Shown here piece after piece: positions 1-9,805 of a DNA stretch of 64,000 nucleotides (within the stretch, counting starts at the first letter, position 1; each line of letters starts with the position of its first letter). A program made the translations under genes and the position numbers. The stretch spans positions 98,613 to 162,612 of the forward strand of contig JADNRY010000140.1 in the NCBI GenBank assembly GCA_015501585.1. The letters are read 5' to 3'. This DNA comes from Rhodocollybia butyracea. Its lineage: Eukaryota > Basidiomycota > Agaricomycetes > Agaricales > Omphalotaceae. The notes under the pieces were generated by a model. It did not search any database. It was not told the origin of the DNA and was given only the letters and a program-made list of their open reading frames with translations.

Positions 1-645
1 GCTCCGCCAGCATGCGGACTGACTATGATCCCATTCTTCCAGCCTTCGATTGACCGCTTCATATACGACAACATCAGAGGTTCCGCGAAGAGATTGTCCA
101 CAGGAATATCGAAAAATCCCTGAATCTGGCTGGCGTGCAGGTCCATTGTGATGACATGGTCGCAGCCGGCAACGACGAGCATATTCGCTACGAGTTTCGC
201 TGTAATCGGCGCCCTAGGCTTTTGCCTCCTGTCCATTCGAGCGTAGGGAAATGAAGGAATGACTGCGGTTATTCGTCTGGCGGAAGCCATTTTACAGGCT
301 GAGATAAGGATGAGGAGTTCCATGAGGTTATCGTTGGCGTCGTTGCAGCTGGATTGGATAATGAAAACATCTTCTTCTCGGACAGATTCTGAAATTTTGA
401 CGTTGAGTTCGCCATTGGAAAACTTCTTAACCGTACAGGGAACCAGTGGAACATTGAGCCTGAGGAATGATAAATAAGGGATTCTCGGGTGCTGTGCAGC
501 TGCGACGCAACTCACCGCTCAGCAACCGATTGAGCGAGCGCAGGATGACTATTGCCTGTAGGAAAAAGCTGTAACCTAGACAACAAACTAGAAAAGGGTT
601 TGTGGGCTCACCGGCCAAGATTCGGATGGAGTTGTTGTGGTGCAT
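1..645 (-). CDS. Ribose-phosphate pyrophosphokinase (PRPP synthetase), 3' part missing
   Basis: Makes phosphoribosyl pyrophosphate from ribose 5-phosphate and ATP for nucleotide, histidine and tryptophan synthesis in the cytosol. Reading from the ATG at 643-645, three exons join cleanly. Exon 1 encodes NSIRILAG, the typical PRS start. Introns lie at about 557-611 and 467-520. Exon 3 carries the [10 protein letters not shown] segment, the flexible-loop motif [10 protein letters not shown], the catalytic-domain stretch [20 protein letters not shown], and SPHAGGA where the window ends. The last part is the start of the PRPP-binding region, so roughly the C-terminal third lies outside. No frame breaks were seen. 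The family assignment is secure; which fungal PRS paralog it is cannot be decided from this fragment. Confidence 0.93.
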
Positions 646-821
646 GGTGGAACAAAGAGACGACTTGAACTAGCGCATGAGAAGTGATTGAAAAGCCGGT
701 GGCAGGTAACAGCTAAAGCGAGGTGGAGTTTAAGAGCAACTTTGGACTAAGAAAAACTTTTTGATGATGATCGAATCGATTAGGCGTTCGGCACAGCCAC
801 ATCCAACAGCAACTAAATATA

Positions 822-2492
822 CTATCCTCTAGGAGGTACACGGATAGTGATATTTTCTACGACATATTCCGAGTCAGCGTAGCCCAAAATCTGCGTCAAA
901 CAAGAACTGGGGATGTCAATCAGCACAAGCCGACATACTATGAACAAAGAGCCAACCTATTCATTCCGCGCACCCTGGATATCTGGGCATAGTTGTACAT
1001 CGCCAAACCTCTTCCCACCTCAATAACCTCGTCGTCGTTGAATTGTTCCGATGTTAGTGGCGCATCGGTTGCTGCGTCCTCAGACATTGATCGAGAAAGA
1101 GATTCTGAGGCAAGCAAGGCGGAAAGTGGACTAGGAGACGGCGCTCGACTCGACTGGGCACTGGACATTTCTGATATATTCGACGCATCTTCAGAAACCC
1201 GAATGACTATCCGAACAGCCTGACCAGAAGCAAAAAGCTCCCATGACGCCGACTACGCCTGCTGCGAGCAGACGACCACCCGATTGTCGTCGGGATAACA
1301 CACGGTGCGCACCAGCATCAATGACTACAGTGCCTGCAGGGAATAACGTATGGCTTGTCCAGGCCTTGAGGTCTCGCATGGGTGTAAGCGAAGGCATGAA
1401 GACGGTATGCGGTGGTCGAGCGCGGGGTTCATTCCGAGTTTGCGATTTGGATTCAGGAGTAGGAGGATCCTTCAAGGTGGTGTGGTATTCTAGGATGGAG
1501 AACATATTTTCGGGGCGTTTACTCGACGTGATGATTGTAGTTACGCCAGCACCAGTAGCGATCTCGGCGGCGATGATTTTCGTTTCCATTCCTCCAGTTC
1601 CAAGGCTGGACCCCATTGTAGTGGTGCTAACTGTAGAGGGATTAGGGATGAACCATACGCGTAAGAATGAATCGACCTTGAGATCGGATTGCTGATATCG
1701 AAGTCACCACTTCAATCTGTTTCGCGCTGGGGTCCTTCCTTGGGTTCGCTGTGTACAGTCCATCCACGTCGGTCAACAGAAAGAGGTAGTCTGCATGTAT
1801 CATTGACGATGTGATTGCAGAAAGTGTGTCGTTATCTCCAAATTTGATTTCCTGTTGGAAACATCCGAGTTCAAAAACATTTATCGAGATAAATTGCAGG
1901 TATACGCACGCTGACAGAGATGGTATCGTTCTCGTTCACAATCGGTACTACGCCCATAGATAAAAGTTCGTTAAGAGTGTTCACTGCGTTGAGATATCGC
2001 GTCCGCTGTGGGACACCATTGTCAGTTCAATCGATGTAAACCGAATAGCAGACTTACATCTGATATGTCTCCACGAGTTAGCAAAACCTGAGCAATAGGT
2101 TGTTCTAGATGGCCAAAAAGCTCATCATACAGAGCAATGAGACGGCCTTGTCCAATCGCTGCTAAAGCCTTCGGGTTTGTCCAGTCAACTTTAGATGCAG
2201 ATCTAAATCGATATGCATACTTGCTTCCCGGATAAGTTTTTCGGTCGGCTTGCTATGTTCATTCTTCGGAGGCCCACACCAATCGCGCCCGAGCTCACGA
2301 GGACGACTTTATGGCCATGTTTTCGTAGTTGTACGACGGTTTCTACTACTGAAGACAAGGTTGAGAGTAGTGGTTGATGAGTTTCTTCATGAACAATTGA
2401 TGAAGTTCCTGTAGTTTGAACAACTAAGTAAACAGATTGAGAATCTTTTGTTATTACAGACCTAGTTTTATGACAATTGTACAGGGTTTCAT
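822..2492 (-). CDS. PRO1: Glutamate 5-kinase (proline biosynthesis), one apparent frameshift
   Basis: Phosphorylates L-glutamate to gamma-glutamyl phosphate, the first step of proline synthesis. Start ATG at 2490-2492. Exons carry TIVIKLGTSS, the [16 protein letters not shown] nucleotide-binding segment, [24 protein letters not shown] and [20 protein letters not shown], all family hallmarks, followed by a C-terminal PUA-like domain with a Ser/Ala-rich insert. The last intron (about 930-979) joins RGMNS to [14 protein letters not shown] and a stop at 822-824, matching the usual fungal C-terminus. In the PUA start, the frame changes at a run of five T (plus-strand A run 1232-1236): coding similarity is continuous on both sides, in different frames. 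Either a one-base assembly error or a recent inactivating indel; error is more likely in an essential-type gene. Confidence 0.9.
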
Positions 2493-2709
2493 TGAAGAAC
2501 GGAGAGCAGAGTAAGAGACGATGAGAAAGGCATCGACTGAGTCACAAAAGAGAACAAGCCAAACAACGCGTAAATAAAACTTTTAAGCGCCTTGTCTCTC
2601 CCGTACGTGATAGTGTCTTTCAACAAACGTCGCTTGTTTATATACGTTTATAGCTCGCTGATACCATTATTCCACCGTCTATCAATCCCAATTCGTCACA
2701 TCTGTCAGC
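2493..2709. other. Intergenic, promoter side of glutamate 5-kinase
   Basis: Short AT-rich interval between the glutamate 5-kinase start and the 3' end of the first F-box copy. No coding or repeat signal was recognised. Confidence 0.4.
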
Positions 2710-4269
2710 TCATACTATCACACCAGTCCTCTCACTGGCGACCACCACTCTCAAACCTTCAGCATCCAGATTCCGTAAAGGTTTATAGATTTCCACGTCC
2801 ACCTCTCGCATAGAGTTAAACTTGAGAACAATGGAACGTATACAGGCTCTTCCCATCGTTAACATTGCGGTAGACAGCTCTGACCCAGGTCTAAACCAGC
2901 GCGATTCGACCATCCTGACAAAAGCGTGGCCATCGAAATTTTTACGCACATGTTGTAGAGAAAGACTGTGTAGTTTTGGAACTAGGGAGACGGAAGAGGA
3001 TTGGTGCTGAGTTAGGCTAGAGAGGAGGCGTGAAGAGAGTGTAGCGTGTTTTTCGGTATAATAGTCGGCAATATCGAGATGAAGTAAGTCTGGCATGACT
3101 TGAAGGGCTTTGATAAGGTCCAAATCAGACAGATATACCACGCGGAGCACTAAACTGGTGGCCAAGTGTGGCAATAATTCACGGCAAGCTTATTCAAGGA
3201 TGGGAAGGTGAAGAAGGAAAGCACGTTCTCTAAGGACCCTTTGAAAGTTAGTTCTGTGATGCTGTACCATGTGCCCAGTGCGCCCAGCTCTAGATCGACA
3301 CCGTATGTCTCTATTCTGTCTTCGAGTTCAAGAGATTTCAGAGAAGGGCAGTTGTGAAGAGCTTTGGCCAAATCTCTCAGTGGCCAGTTCCCAAGACATT
3401 TGAGATGATCTATTTGATTTCACATGATCCTCGATCTTGGTAACTCGCGAATGGCAAGTGCACGGAGTCTCGGGGAATGCTCGAAGCAACTTGAATCCAA
3501 GCCATTGAAGGGATCCATGGTTCTGATGTCCAGTTCGGCAAGTAAAGGCAAATGCGGCGTGGGGAACATCTTGCCCTCTAATGAGCGATTTAACTCATAG
3601 TTGAACGTTTTCCAACGACAAGAGTGTGGTGTTAGACCCTGCATTACGACGAAAAACCTCTGCAAGGCTCGGAGTGTATGGACCGTGTGCACTCAGCGTA
3701 AGCCTCAGCGGCCAATGAGCTGACCTCTCCAAATATTGTGTAACAGTATGGGTCGAAACAACCGGGCCTTCTGACATCTTAACCGTCAGGTTAGCCCACA
3801 AACTGGGGGACGACAGAGCCAGTTCACGCCAACGAGAACATACTGAACTGATTTCCATGGTAGGGAGATCAGTGATGGTAGAAGGATGCTGGTTCGATTT
3901 GTGTGAGTAGGTCTGGAATATATTCTCTTCACAGACGTATTGCAAAATGTGGAATAGGGTTTCGTTGGGTAGCTTCCGCACTGGAGACAGTAGAGACCGT
4001 AGCTTGGCCCGCTGGGTCTCCATTTGGAGCTTTTGCTCCTCAGTAATCCTGATTTTGTCGTAGAGGCGAGCCACTTCAGAATCGTGATCCTCGATATCTT
4101 TGTCTGCCTTAGCCAGTATCTCCTTGAGCCCTTCGGCTCTTTCCGAGCTAATCACAGATGCTCCAAAATCTGAGCGAAGAGTTCTTTCCAATTCAGACAG
4201 TTCGCTGGAGCTGAGGTTTACGCGTATTCGCAAAGAGTTCGCGCATTCGGTACAAGGTGGTGAAGTCAT
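2710..4269 (-). pseudogene. Type-1 F-box protein copy 1 (broken)
   Basis: Would be a substrate-recognition subunit of an SCF ubiquitin ligase. From the start at 4269 there is an N-terminal CxxC pair (CTEC), the conserved RVNLSSSELSELE stretch, a charged coiled coil (residues about 45-90), an F-box around LPNETLFHILQYVCEEN, the SSVCSRWRELALSSPSLWAN segment and a leucine-rich tail ending near 2710. Three lesions are visible against the other copies: a frame change between about 3610 and 3660 beside a run of five T, an in-frame TGA at 3418-3420 where the paralogs have a cysteine codon, and a small deletion with frame change near 3150-3165. The 5' ORF alone (224 aa) could still encode a coiled-coil/F-box stub. 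A 19-base spliced segment could in theory bypass the first break, but that is shorter than any expected intron. Confidence 0.8.
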
Positions 4270-4831
4270 CTGAACAAAGTTATTTTGATTAAGCGCCCTA
4301 TTAGGCCCTATTTCAGCTTATAAACGCCAGTAAAAGCCTCAGTAGTACTAGTATAAATTTTTAAAGGAATTCGCATATTCAAAAGGAATATTGAAAGCAG
4401 CCAGAACATGTTTACAATTTACAAGTGTATACACATCATACTTGCACACCGTTGCTCCCGGAAACTACCACTCTCAAACCTTCTGCATCCAATTTCCGTA
4501 GAGGTTTATAAATTTCCGCGTCTACCTCTCGCCTGGAGCCAAAGTCAAGAACAACAGAACGAATGCAGGCTCTACCCGTTGCTAACATTGCCATAGACAA
4601 CTCTGAACCAGGTTTAAACCAGCGCGATTCAACCATCCCGATAGAATCGTCATCATCAAAATCTCCGTGCGTGTTTTTCAGAGAAAGACTCTGTAGTTTT
4701 GGAACTAGGGAGATAGAACCGGATTGCTGATGAGTTAGGCTCGAGAGGAGTTTTGAAGTGATTGGAGAAACTTTATAGGAGTCGGCAATTTCGAGATGAA
4801 GTAAGTCTGGCATGACTCGAAGAGTCGTAAT

Positions 4832-5897
4832 CACTGCGCCAGCGTCAAATAATACCGGGCGAAATTTTTTCCGAAATTATTGCTGTAATTACTTACCTTT
4901 TTCGGTAAAAATTTCGGTCGAAAAACGTTTTCTTTTTCGTGCGAAAAATGAATTGAAAAACAAACAAAAATTTCGCCTGTAAATCTTTGATAATTTCGGC
5001 TGAAAAATGTATTGTAATTGATTATCTTTTTCGATCCGAATTTCGCCGGTAATCTCTTATCTATTTCGTCCGAAAAAGATAATGAAATTGCTTATCTATT
5101 TCGCTCGTGATTAATTAAAAATTTCGCTCGAAATTTTTACAAGGTAATAACTGGACAATGATTGGACAGGAACTGGCCAAGAACTGGCCAAGAACTGGGT
5201 AGTTCGGTCATGTGACAAATCACTTGTCTTTTGAACGCGATATACGGGCTCATACGGGATAGAATTCCTTCAATCTGTCTTGTGCCGAGTTCTAGTAACC
5301 ATTGAATATTGAAATGCTGTTTTATTATAGTTATGAATCAAAACTCGCAGTCATGCACAGAAATCCGCTAGAGATGTATATATGATCTTCAGCGCTTCTC
5401 TCAGTTTCTCCAAGTCCTCTTCTAGGCAGAGCTGCAGCTATATAGTATCCCGTATGAGTTCATATGTCGCGTTCAAAGACAGATGAAGTTTAGCGGATAC
5501 ACGTCACATGACCAAACTACCCAGTTCTTGGCCAGTTCTTGGCCAGTTCTTGGCCAGTTCCTGTCCAATCATTGTCCAGTTATTACCTTGTAAAAATTTC
5601 GAGCGAAATTTTTAATTAATCACGAGCGAAATAGATAAGCAATTTCATTATCTTTTTCAGACAAAATAGATAAGAGATTACCGGCGAAATTCGGATCGAA
5701 AAAGATAATCAATTACAATACATTTTTCAGCAGAAATTATCAAAGATTTACAGGCGAAATTTTGTTTGTTTTTCAATTCATTTTTCGCACGAAAAAGAAA
5801 ATGTTTTTCAACCGAAATTTTTACCGAAAAAGGTAAGTAATTACAGCAATAATTTCGGAAAAAATTTCGCCCGGTATTATTTGACGCTGGCGCAGTG
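4832..5897. mobile_element. Fold-back CACTA-type MITE, 1,066 bp
   Basis: The element begins CACTGCGCCAGCG and ends with the exact reverse complement. It is flanked by the 3-bp direct repeat AAT (4829-4831 and 5898-5900). Removing it and one AAT restores homology to the other F-box copies at this point. About 390-430 bases of each arm are near-perfect reverse complements, leaving only a short centre (about 5265-5445) unpaired, so the whole element is a giant palindrome. CACTG termini with 3-bp target duplications are the signature of the CACTA (EnSpm) superfamily. No transposase is encoded, so it must have been moved in trans. The arms contain many TTTCG motifs and tandem copies of GGCCAAGAACT (two in the left arm, three in the right). 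Confidence 0.85.
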
Positions 5898-6563
5898 AAT
5901 AAGGCCCGAATCGAATAAGCACGAACCGCGGAGCGTGAAACTAGTGATCATGCAAGAAGATCTGGAGACAAAGGAAACAAAGGCCTCTACTGGCCAAAAA
6001 AGTGTAGTAACCATCCACGACAAACCTATTCAAGGATGGGAAGTTAAAGGAGGAAAACACGTTCTCTAAACCTCCATCCCTCATAGGTAAAACCAGGGAT
6101 GTGATGTTGCGCCATGTGCCCAGTGCACCCTGCTCTAGATCAACATCCTGGTTCAGTCCGTGACCAAGTTCAAGAGATTCCAGAGAATGGCAGCTGTGAA
6201 AAGCTTTGGTCAATTCTTTCAGCAACCAGCCCACATATTCGAGATGGTCTATTTGATCGCACAAGACGTCAAGCATTGATACCTGGCAAGTGGCAAATGC
6301 ACGAAGTCTCGGAGAATGCTCAAAGCAATCCAAGCCACTATCCTCGTTTTTGTAATCCAGTTCTTCAAGTAAGGGGAAATGCAGCTTGGAGAGTATGCTG
6401 TGGTTGTGGCTCAGGTGACTATGGCTGAATGGGGAATCTCCCACATACTCGAATGTTTTCCAACAACGAGCATGCTGTGCAAGGTGGATTAGGGAAGGGA
6501 CCAAGTAAGATGAACCTTCCAAGATCATATATGAATCTTGTATGCTCAGTGCAAGCGTTAACG

Positions 6564-6888
6564 CCCAGTAAAAAAGCTGCACTGGGTTGATCTGTGCTTT
6601 TATATTGAAAAGTGGCGGATTTCTGGGCAGCAGCTGTGAAGCGGTTGAGCTCTGTTAATCTCAGTCTATCTCAGCCTATCTCAGCTCTGCACAGTGTTGG
6701 GCTGATGCCCATTTCATTCAATTACGGCTTTCAATACAAAAGCTCAGCATGAGTTTTCACTTCCACGCTGGGCAGGGCTGAGACTGGCTGAGGTTGGCTG
6801 GATTTATATGTTGATCAGCCTGGTGCCCAGAAATCAGCCACTTTTCAATATAAAAGCACAGACAAACCCAGTGTGACTTCTCACTGGG
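6564..6888. mobile_element. Nested 325-bp MITE with about 70-bp inverted repeats
   Basis: The first about 70 bases (through GTGCTTTTATATTGAAAAGT and a GATTTCTGGGCA block) recur as the reverse complement at 6810-6888. This gives a self-contained small inverted-repeat unit with the same CCCAGT/ACTGGG ends as the larger element. The AT-rich core has repeated CTATCTCAG motifs. Confidence 0.7.
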
Positions 6889-7954
6889 GATTGGCCCTTG
6901 AGCCCAGTCAAAACCCGCACTGGGCTGATCTGGGCATCATGTGCATGTCTGTGAAAGTCCTTGTACATCTGGCCAAATGACAGACAAGTTTCTGTTCAAT
7001 TCAATTCATGTTGTTCTCAAATCTATGAGTGGGAAATCTATTCAGAGGGTTTGTCTTTTGCAACTCAAGTGCTCTGAACTTGTCGTGAACCCACGGTGTT
7101 TACTTTGACACTTGGACTTCAAGTATTTTTTAGGGATGCCGCCCAGCGGCTTAACATGTGACGGTACAAGGTTTCAACATTTTGAAAAATTTCTTCTTAC
7201 ATCGCGCTCTTCTTCTCTTCCTATTTGCTATCATCTTCAGGCTCTGTCCAAATTCTCAAGATTCTGTATTCAATAAATCTTCAACCAGAGATGTAAGGAT
7301 GGATTTATTGGGCTTGGCTGTTTCCAAGGTGAGCTACTCCAGCCTTTCTTGAATAACTCATTGAACTAGTTTTTTTTGATTAGGCCTGTTGACGTCGTTG
7401 CATCAAGTATACCACACGGCATTATTTTCATTAAAATCTTATGCATTCCAAAGGTGAGCTATCCCAACTTTTTCTTTTGAGCTCGTTAATTGAACAATTC
7501 TTTTTAGCTGGCTTTCTCAAGTTTCCTATGACTATCGTATCTAGTGCTCGTAACTGCGCCTTCGAAGTTCATACAGGTGTTAATTTAGATGTAATCAGTA
7601 GTTTGTTTGATGTAGTTTGTATGTAGTTTGTATGTTGTAGTTGATAATAAGAAGATTCCAATATGATTCACTCAGACTATTCCAGATGAACCCAGATGAG
7701 AACAGCCAAGTAATAGTAATATCATGTACAGATCAGGCCAGATGAACTCAGACTATCTCGGAGGAACTCAGTTGTATACAACTTGAGTGATTTTTCATTC
7801 TCTGTGCGGTTCTTGCCAGATAAACACAGACAAGAACAGCCTAGATGGCTGATATCTGGAAATTCTGGGAAAACAGCTAATCTCGTTTAATCACAGACAG
7901 ATCACGGCCTCCAACATATCATCTCGGCTCAACCCAGTGTGGGTTTTCACTGGG
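6564..7954. mobile_element. CCCAGT...ACTGGG terminal-inverted-repeat element, 1.39 kb
   Basis: Splits the same F-box copy between the codons for DDWP and LTLALS. Left end CCCAGTAAAAAAGCTGCACT and right end (reverse complement) CCCAGTGAAAACCCACACT form imperfect inverted repeats extending through CACTGGGTTGA. Subterminal regions are rich in repeated CAGATNA, ATCTCAG and CTCAGA motifs, as seen in DNA transposons where they bind transposase. No target duplication longer than one base is visible (host sequence reads AAC-G|element|G-CCAATC). The interior has only short unremarkable ORFs, so it looks non-autonomous. It may be two related units side by side: 6564-6888, and 6903-7954, whose own left end is CCCAGTCAAAACCCGCACT. 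Superfamily not assigned. Confidence 0.7.
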
Positions 7955-8689
7955 GCCAATCATCTGACCTCTCCAGGTATTGCGTAATGGTGCAAATCAA
8001 ACCATCCAAGCTTGCTCTGGTAACATACAACTCGACCTTCAGGTTAGCCCACAGACTGGGTGATGACAGTGCCAGCTCACGCCAACGGGAGCATACTGAA
8101 CTGATTGCCATTGTAGGAAGATAAGTGATGAAAGGGGATGTTATTCTGGTAGGAGGACTTTTGTACGAGTCCCGCGGGTAATCTTGGAAGAGATTTTCTT
8201 CACAGACATACTCAAGATGTGAAATAAAGTTTCGTTGGGCAGCTTCCTTATCGGAGACAGCAGAGAGCGTAGCTTAGTCCGTTGGGTCTCTAGTTTTAAT
8301 CTTTTGGGCTCCAACGATCCTAAGTTTGCCGCAGAGGCGATCCACCTCAGATTCATGGTTCTCGATATCTTTATCTGCCAACGCCAGGATCTCCTTGAGT
8401 TCTTCTGCTCTTCCCGAGCTAATTACAGATGGACCAAACTCTGACCGAAGTTCTCTCTCCAATTGAGCCCAGTTCTGCGGAGTTGAGGTTTACGCGTAGG
8501 GGCTCCATAATGATATTGCAAGAAAGGAAGATTGAATAAGCACTCACAGTGATTTTTTCTCAGCGCTGCGGAGTTCAGCAGATGAAACCAGCGGGCAACT
8601 GAAGCTGTGATCGGTACTTATAGAGTAATTACCGAATCGCATATAACTTGAAAGCTTGGTTAGACTGCAAGCCTGATAACTTGGCCCAA

Positions 8690-9300
8690 TCAACCAGCAA
8701 GACTAAGCAAGTAGACTGTCTGAAAAAGATATCTCACAGAGTCCTGGGCACTATGTTTGAAAAGATTCAAGTCACTGCTCTCTAAGTCTGAAGAGCTCAT
8801 GATATCCAATTCAAGAAGTGAAGGAACTAAGTGCGGTTGGGAAAGCATATGGTAGAATCTTAATGAGTTACCTGCCCGATCGCGATACTTTCCAACGGTG
8901 GGCATGCTGGGTAAGGAGACTCAGAAAAAGGTAACGCCGTTTCAGGAATGCGACAATTGATATCCAATGAGAGCATTAATGGCCACTCACCCGATATAGG
9001 TAGCCATGAGACCAAGCTCCCTGCTCTGTCCAAGAGCATGTTCGCATTGTCAAGTCTCTTGGTGCGGGGGTGACAACAGTGCAAGTTTGTGCCAACGAGA
9101 GCCTACAAGGCTAATTCCTAGCACAGGGATAAGTGACGATAGGCGACGTATAGTGTACACGATTCCTGCTATGCGTGCTGGAGGATATGTAATAAAACCG
9201 CGCTGGGCAGCTACCGCATCGGGGACAGCGCTTGTGGGCATCTTGTGCAAAGCGAGGCCATCGAAAGCAAGAAGCGTTTAAGGTTAACCAGATCCACTCA
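8690..9300 (-). pseudogene. Type-1 F-box protein copy 3, degenerate relic
   Basis: Family segments are recognisable in scattered frames: a worn F-box around 9190-9250 (LSPMR then stop, then a LLHILQHA-like stretch), GSRWHKLALLSPP near 9060-9100, SGEWPLMLSLDINC near 8960-9000, and PHLVPSLLELDI with SDLNLFKHS near 8750-8850. Several stops and frame changes break it, and both the coiled-coil N-terminus and the C-terminal third are gone. It lies between copy 2 and the copia element. Not expected to make protein. Confidence 0.7.
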
Positions 9301-9448
9301 AAACAAGTCATATCGTGCCTCCAATATCAGAAACCCAAAGGTAGTGGAACCTCATCTTGTCCCTATAATCACAGGAGCGAGGATAGTAGACTAGTTCTGA
9401 AGATATAAATTTAAAAAAATAGATAGAACATTCAGTGGGCCATTCTTC

Positions 9449-9796
9449 TGTTGGAACTAAGAGACACGTTAGTACGATGTACAACTAAGCTCAGCCAGAA
9501 GTGATGAAGGCTTAATCATATTACCATACCTAAGAGACATGTTAGTACGATGTACAACTAAGCTATAGGTACAGTATGAGCATAATGGACATAGAGCATA
9601 AGTATAATAGACATACCTCAGCCAGAAGTGATGAAGGCTGAGGAAAAGAAGGGAACGTCGATATGTACAGTATAAGTAGAAATCCGTATCAGTGAAATAA
9701 AAGTTAAAACAAATGATAAGAACTCGGGTCTGATATTTACTCGGTATTGGAGCTGTACATACCGGCGGCCATATACCGCGGACCGAATATCCAACA
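9449..9796 (-). repeat. 3' LTR of the copia element
   Basis: 348 bp with TG...CA ends and 6-bp inverted termini. Internally it holds two copies of CTAAGAGACACGTTAGTACG (one with a C-to-T change) and two of CTCAGCCAGAAGTGATGAAG, direct repeats that suggest the LTR grew by internal duplication. Confidence 0.95.
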
Positions 9797-9805
9797 CTCC
9801 CCCTC
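9797..9805 (-). other. Polypurine tract of the copia element
   Basis: Element strand GAGGGGGAG immediately before the 3' LTR TG, the expected second-strand priming site. Confidence 0.85.

Larger units (their letters stand above)
4436..8508 (-). pseudogene. Type-1 F-box protein copy 2, split by two transposable elements
   Basis: One gene copy in three pieces, all minus strand. The 5' piece (about 7956-8508, start at 8508) carries the coiled coil and the F-box. The middle piece (about 5901-6563) carries the leucine-rich part with FEHSPRLRAFATCQ and DQIDHLEYVGWLL. The 3' piece (4436-4831) runs from RVMPDLLHLEIADS to the family's usual C-terminus. The pieces align in order with copy 5 at 16.8-18.3 kb with almost nothing missing, so the intervening DNA is insertional. 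There are also one-base frame changes near 8462, near 8290 and at a T6 run (5996-6001). No full product is possible. Confidence 0.85.

Noticed and set aside
1243..1695. 150-codon plus-strand ORF
   Set aside because: Lies antisense to the conserved exons of glutamate 5-kinase and has no domain; a shadow frame.
3640..3660. A 19-base intron (GTTTTTCG...ATGCAG) repairing F-box copy 1
   Set aside because: Far below normal fungal intron length, and other lesions in the same copy remain.
4832..5897. Assembly artefact as an explanation for the large palindrome
   Set aside because: The exact CACTG/CAGTG ends, AAT target duplication and clean restoration of the F-box on removal fit a transposon, not a chimeric read.
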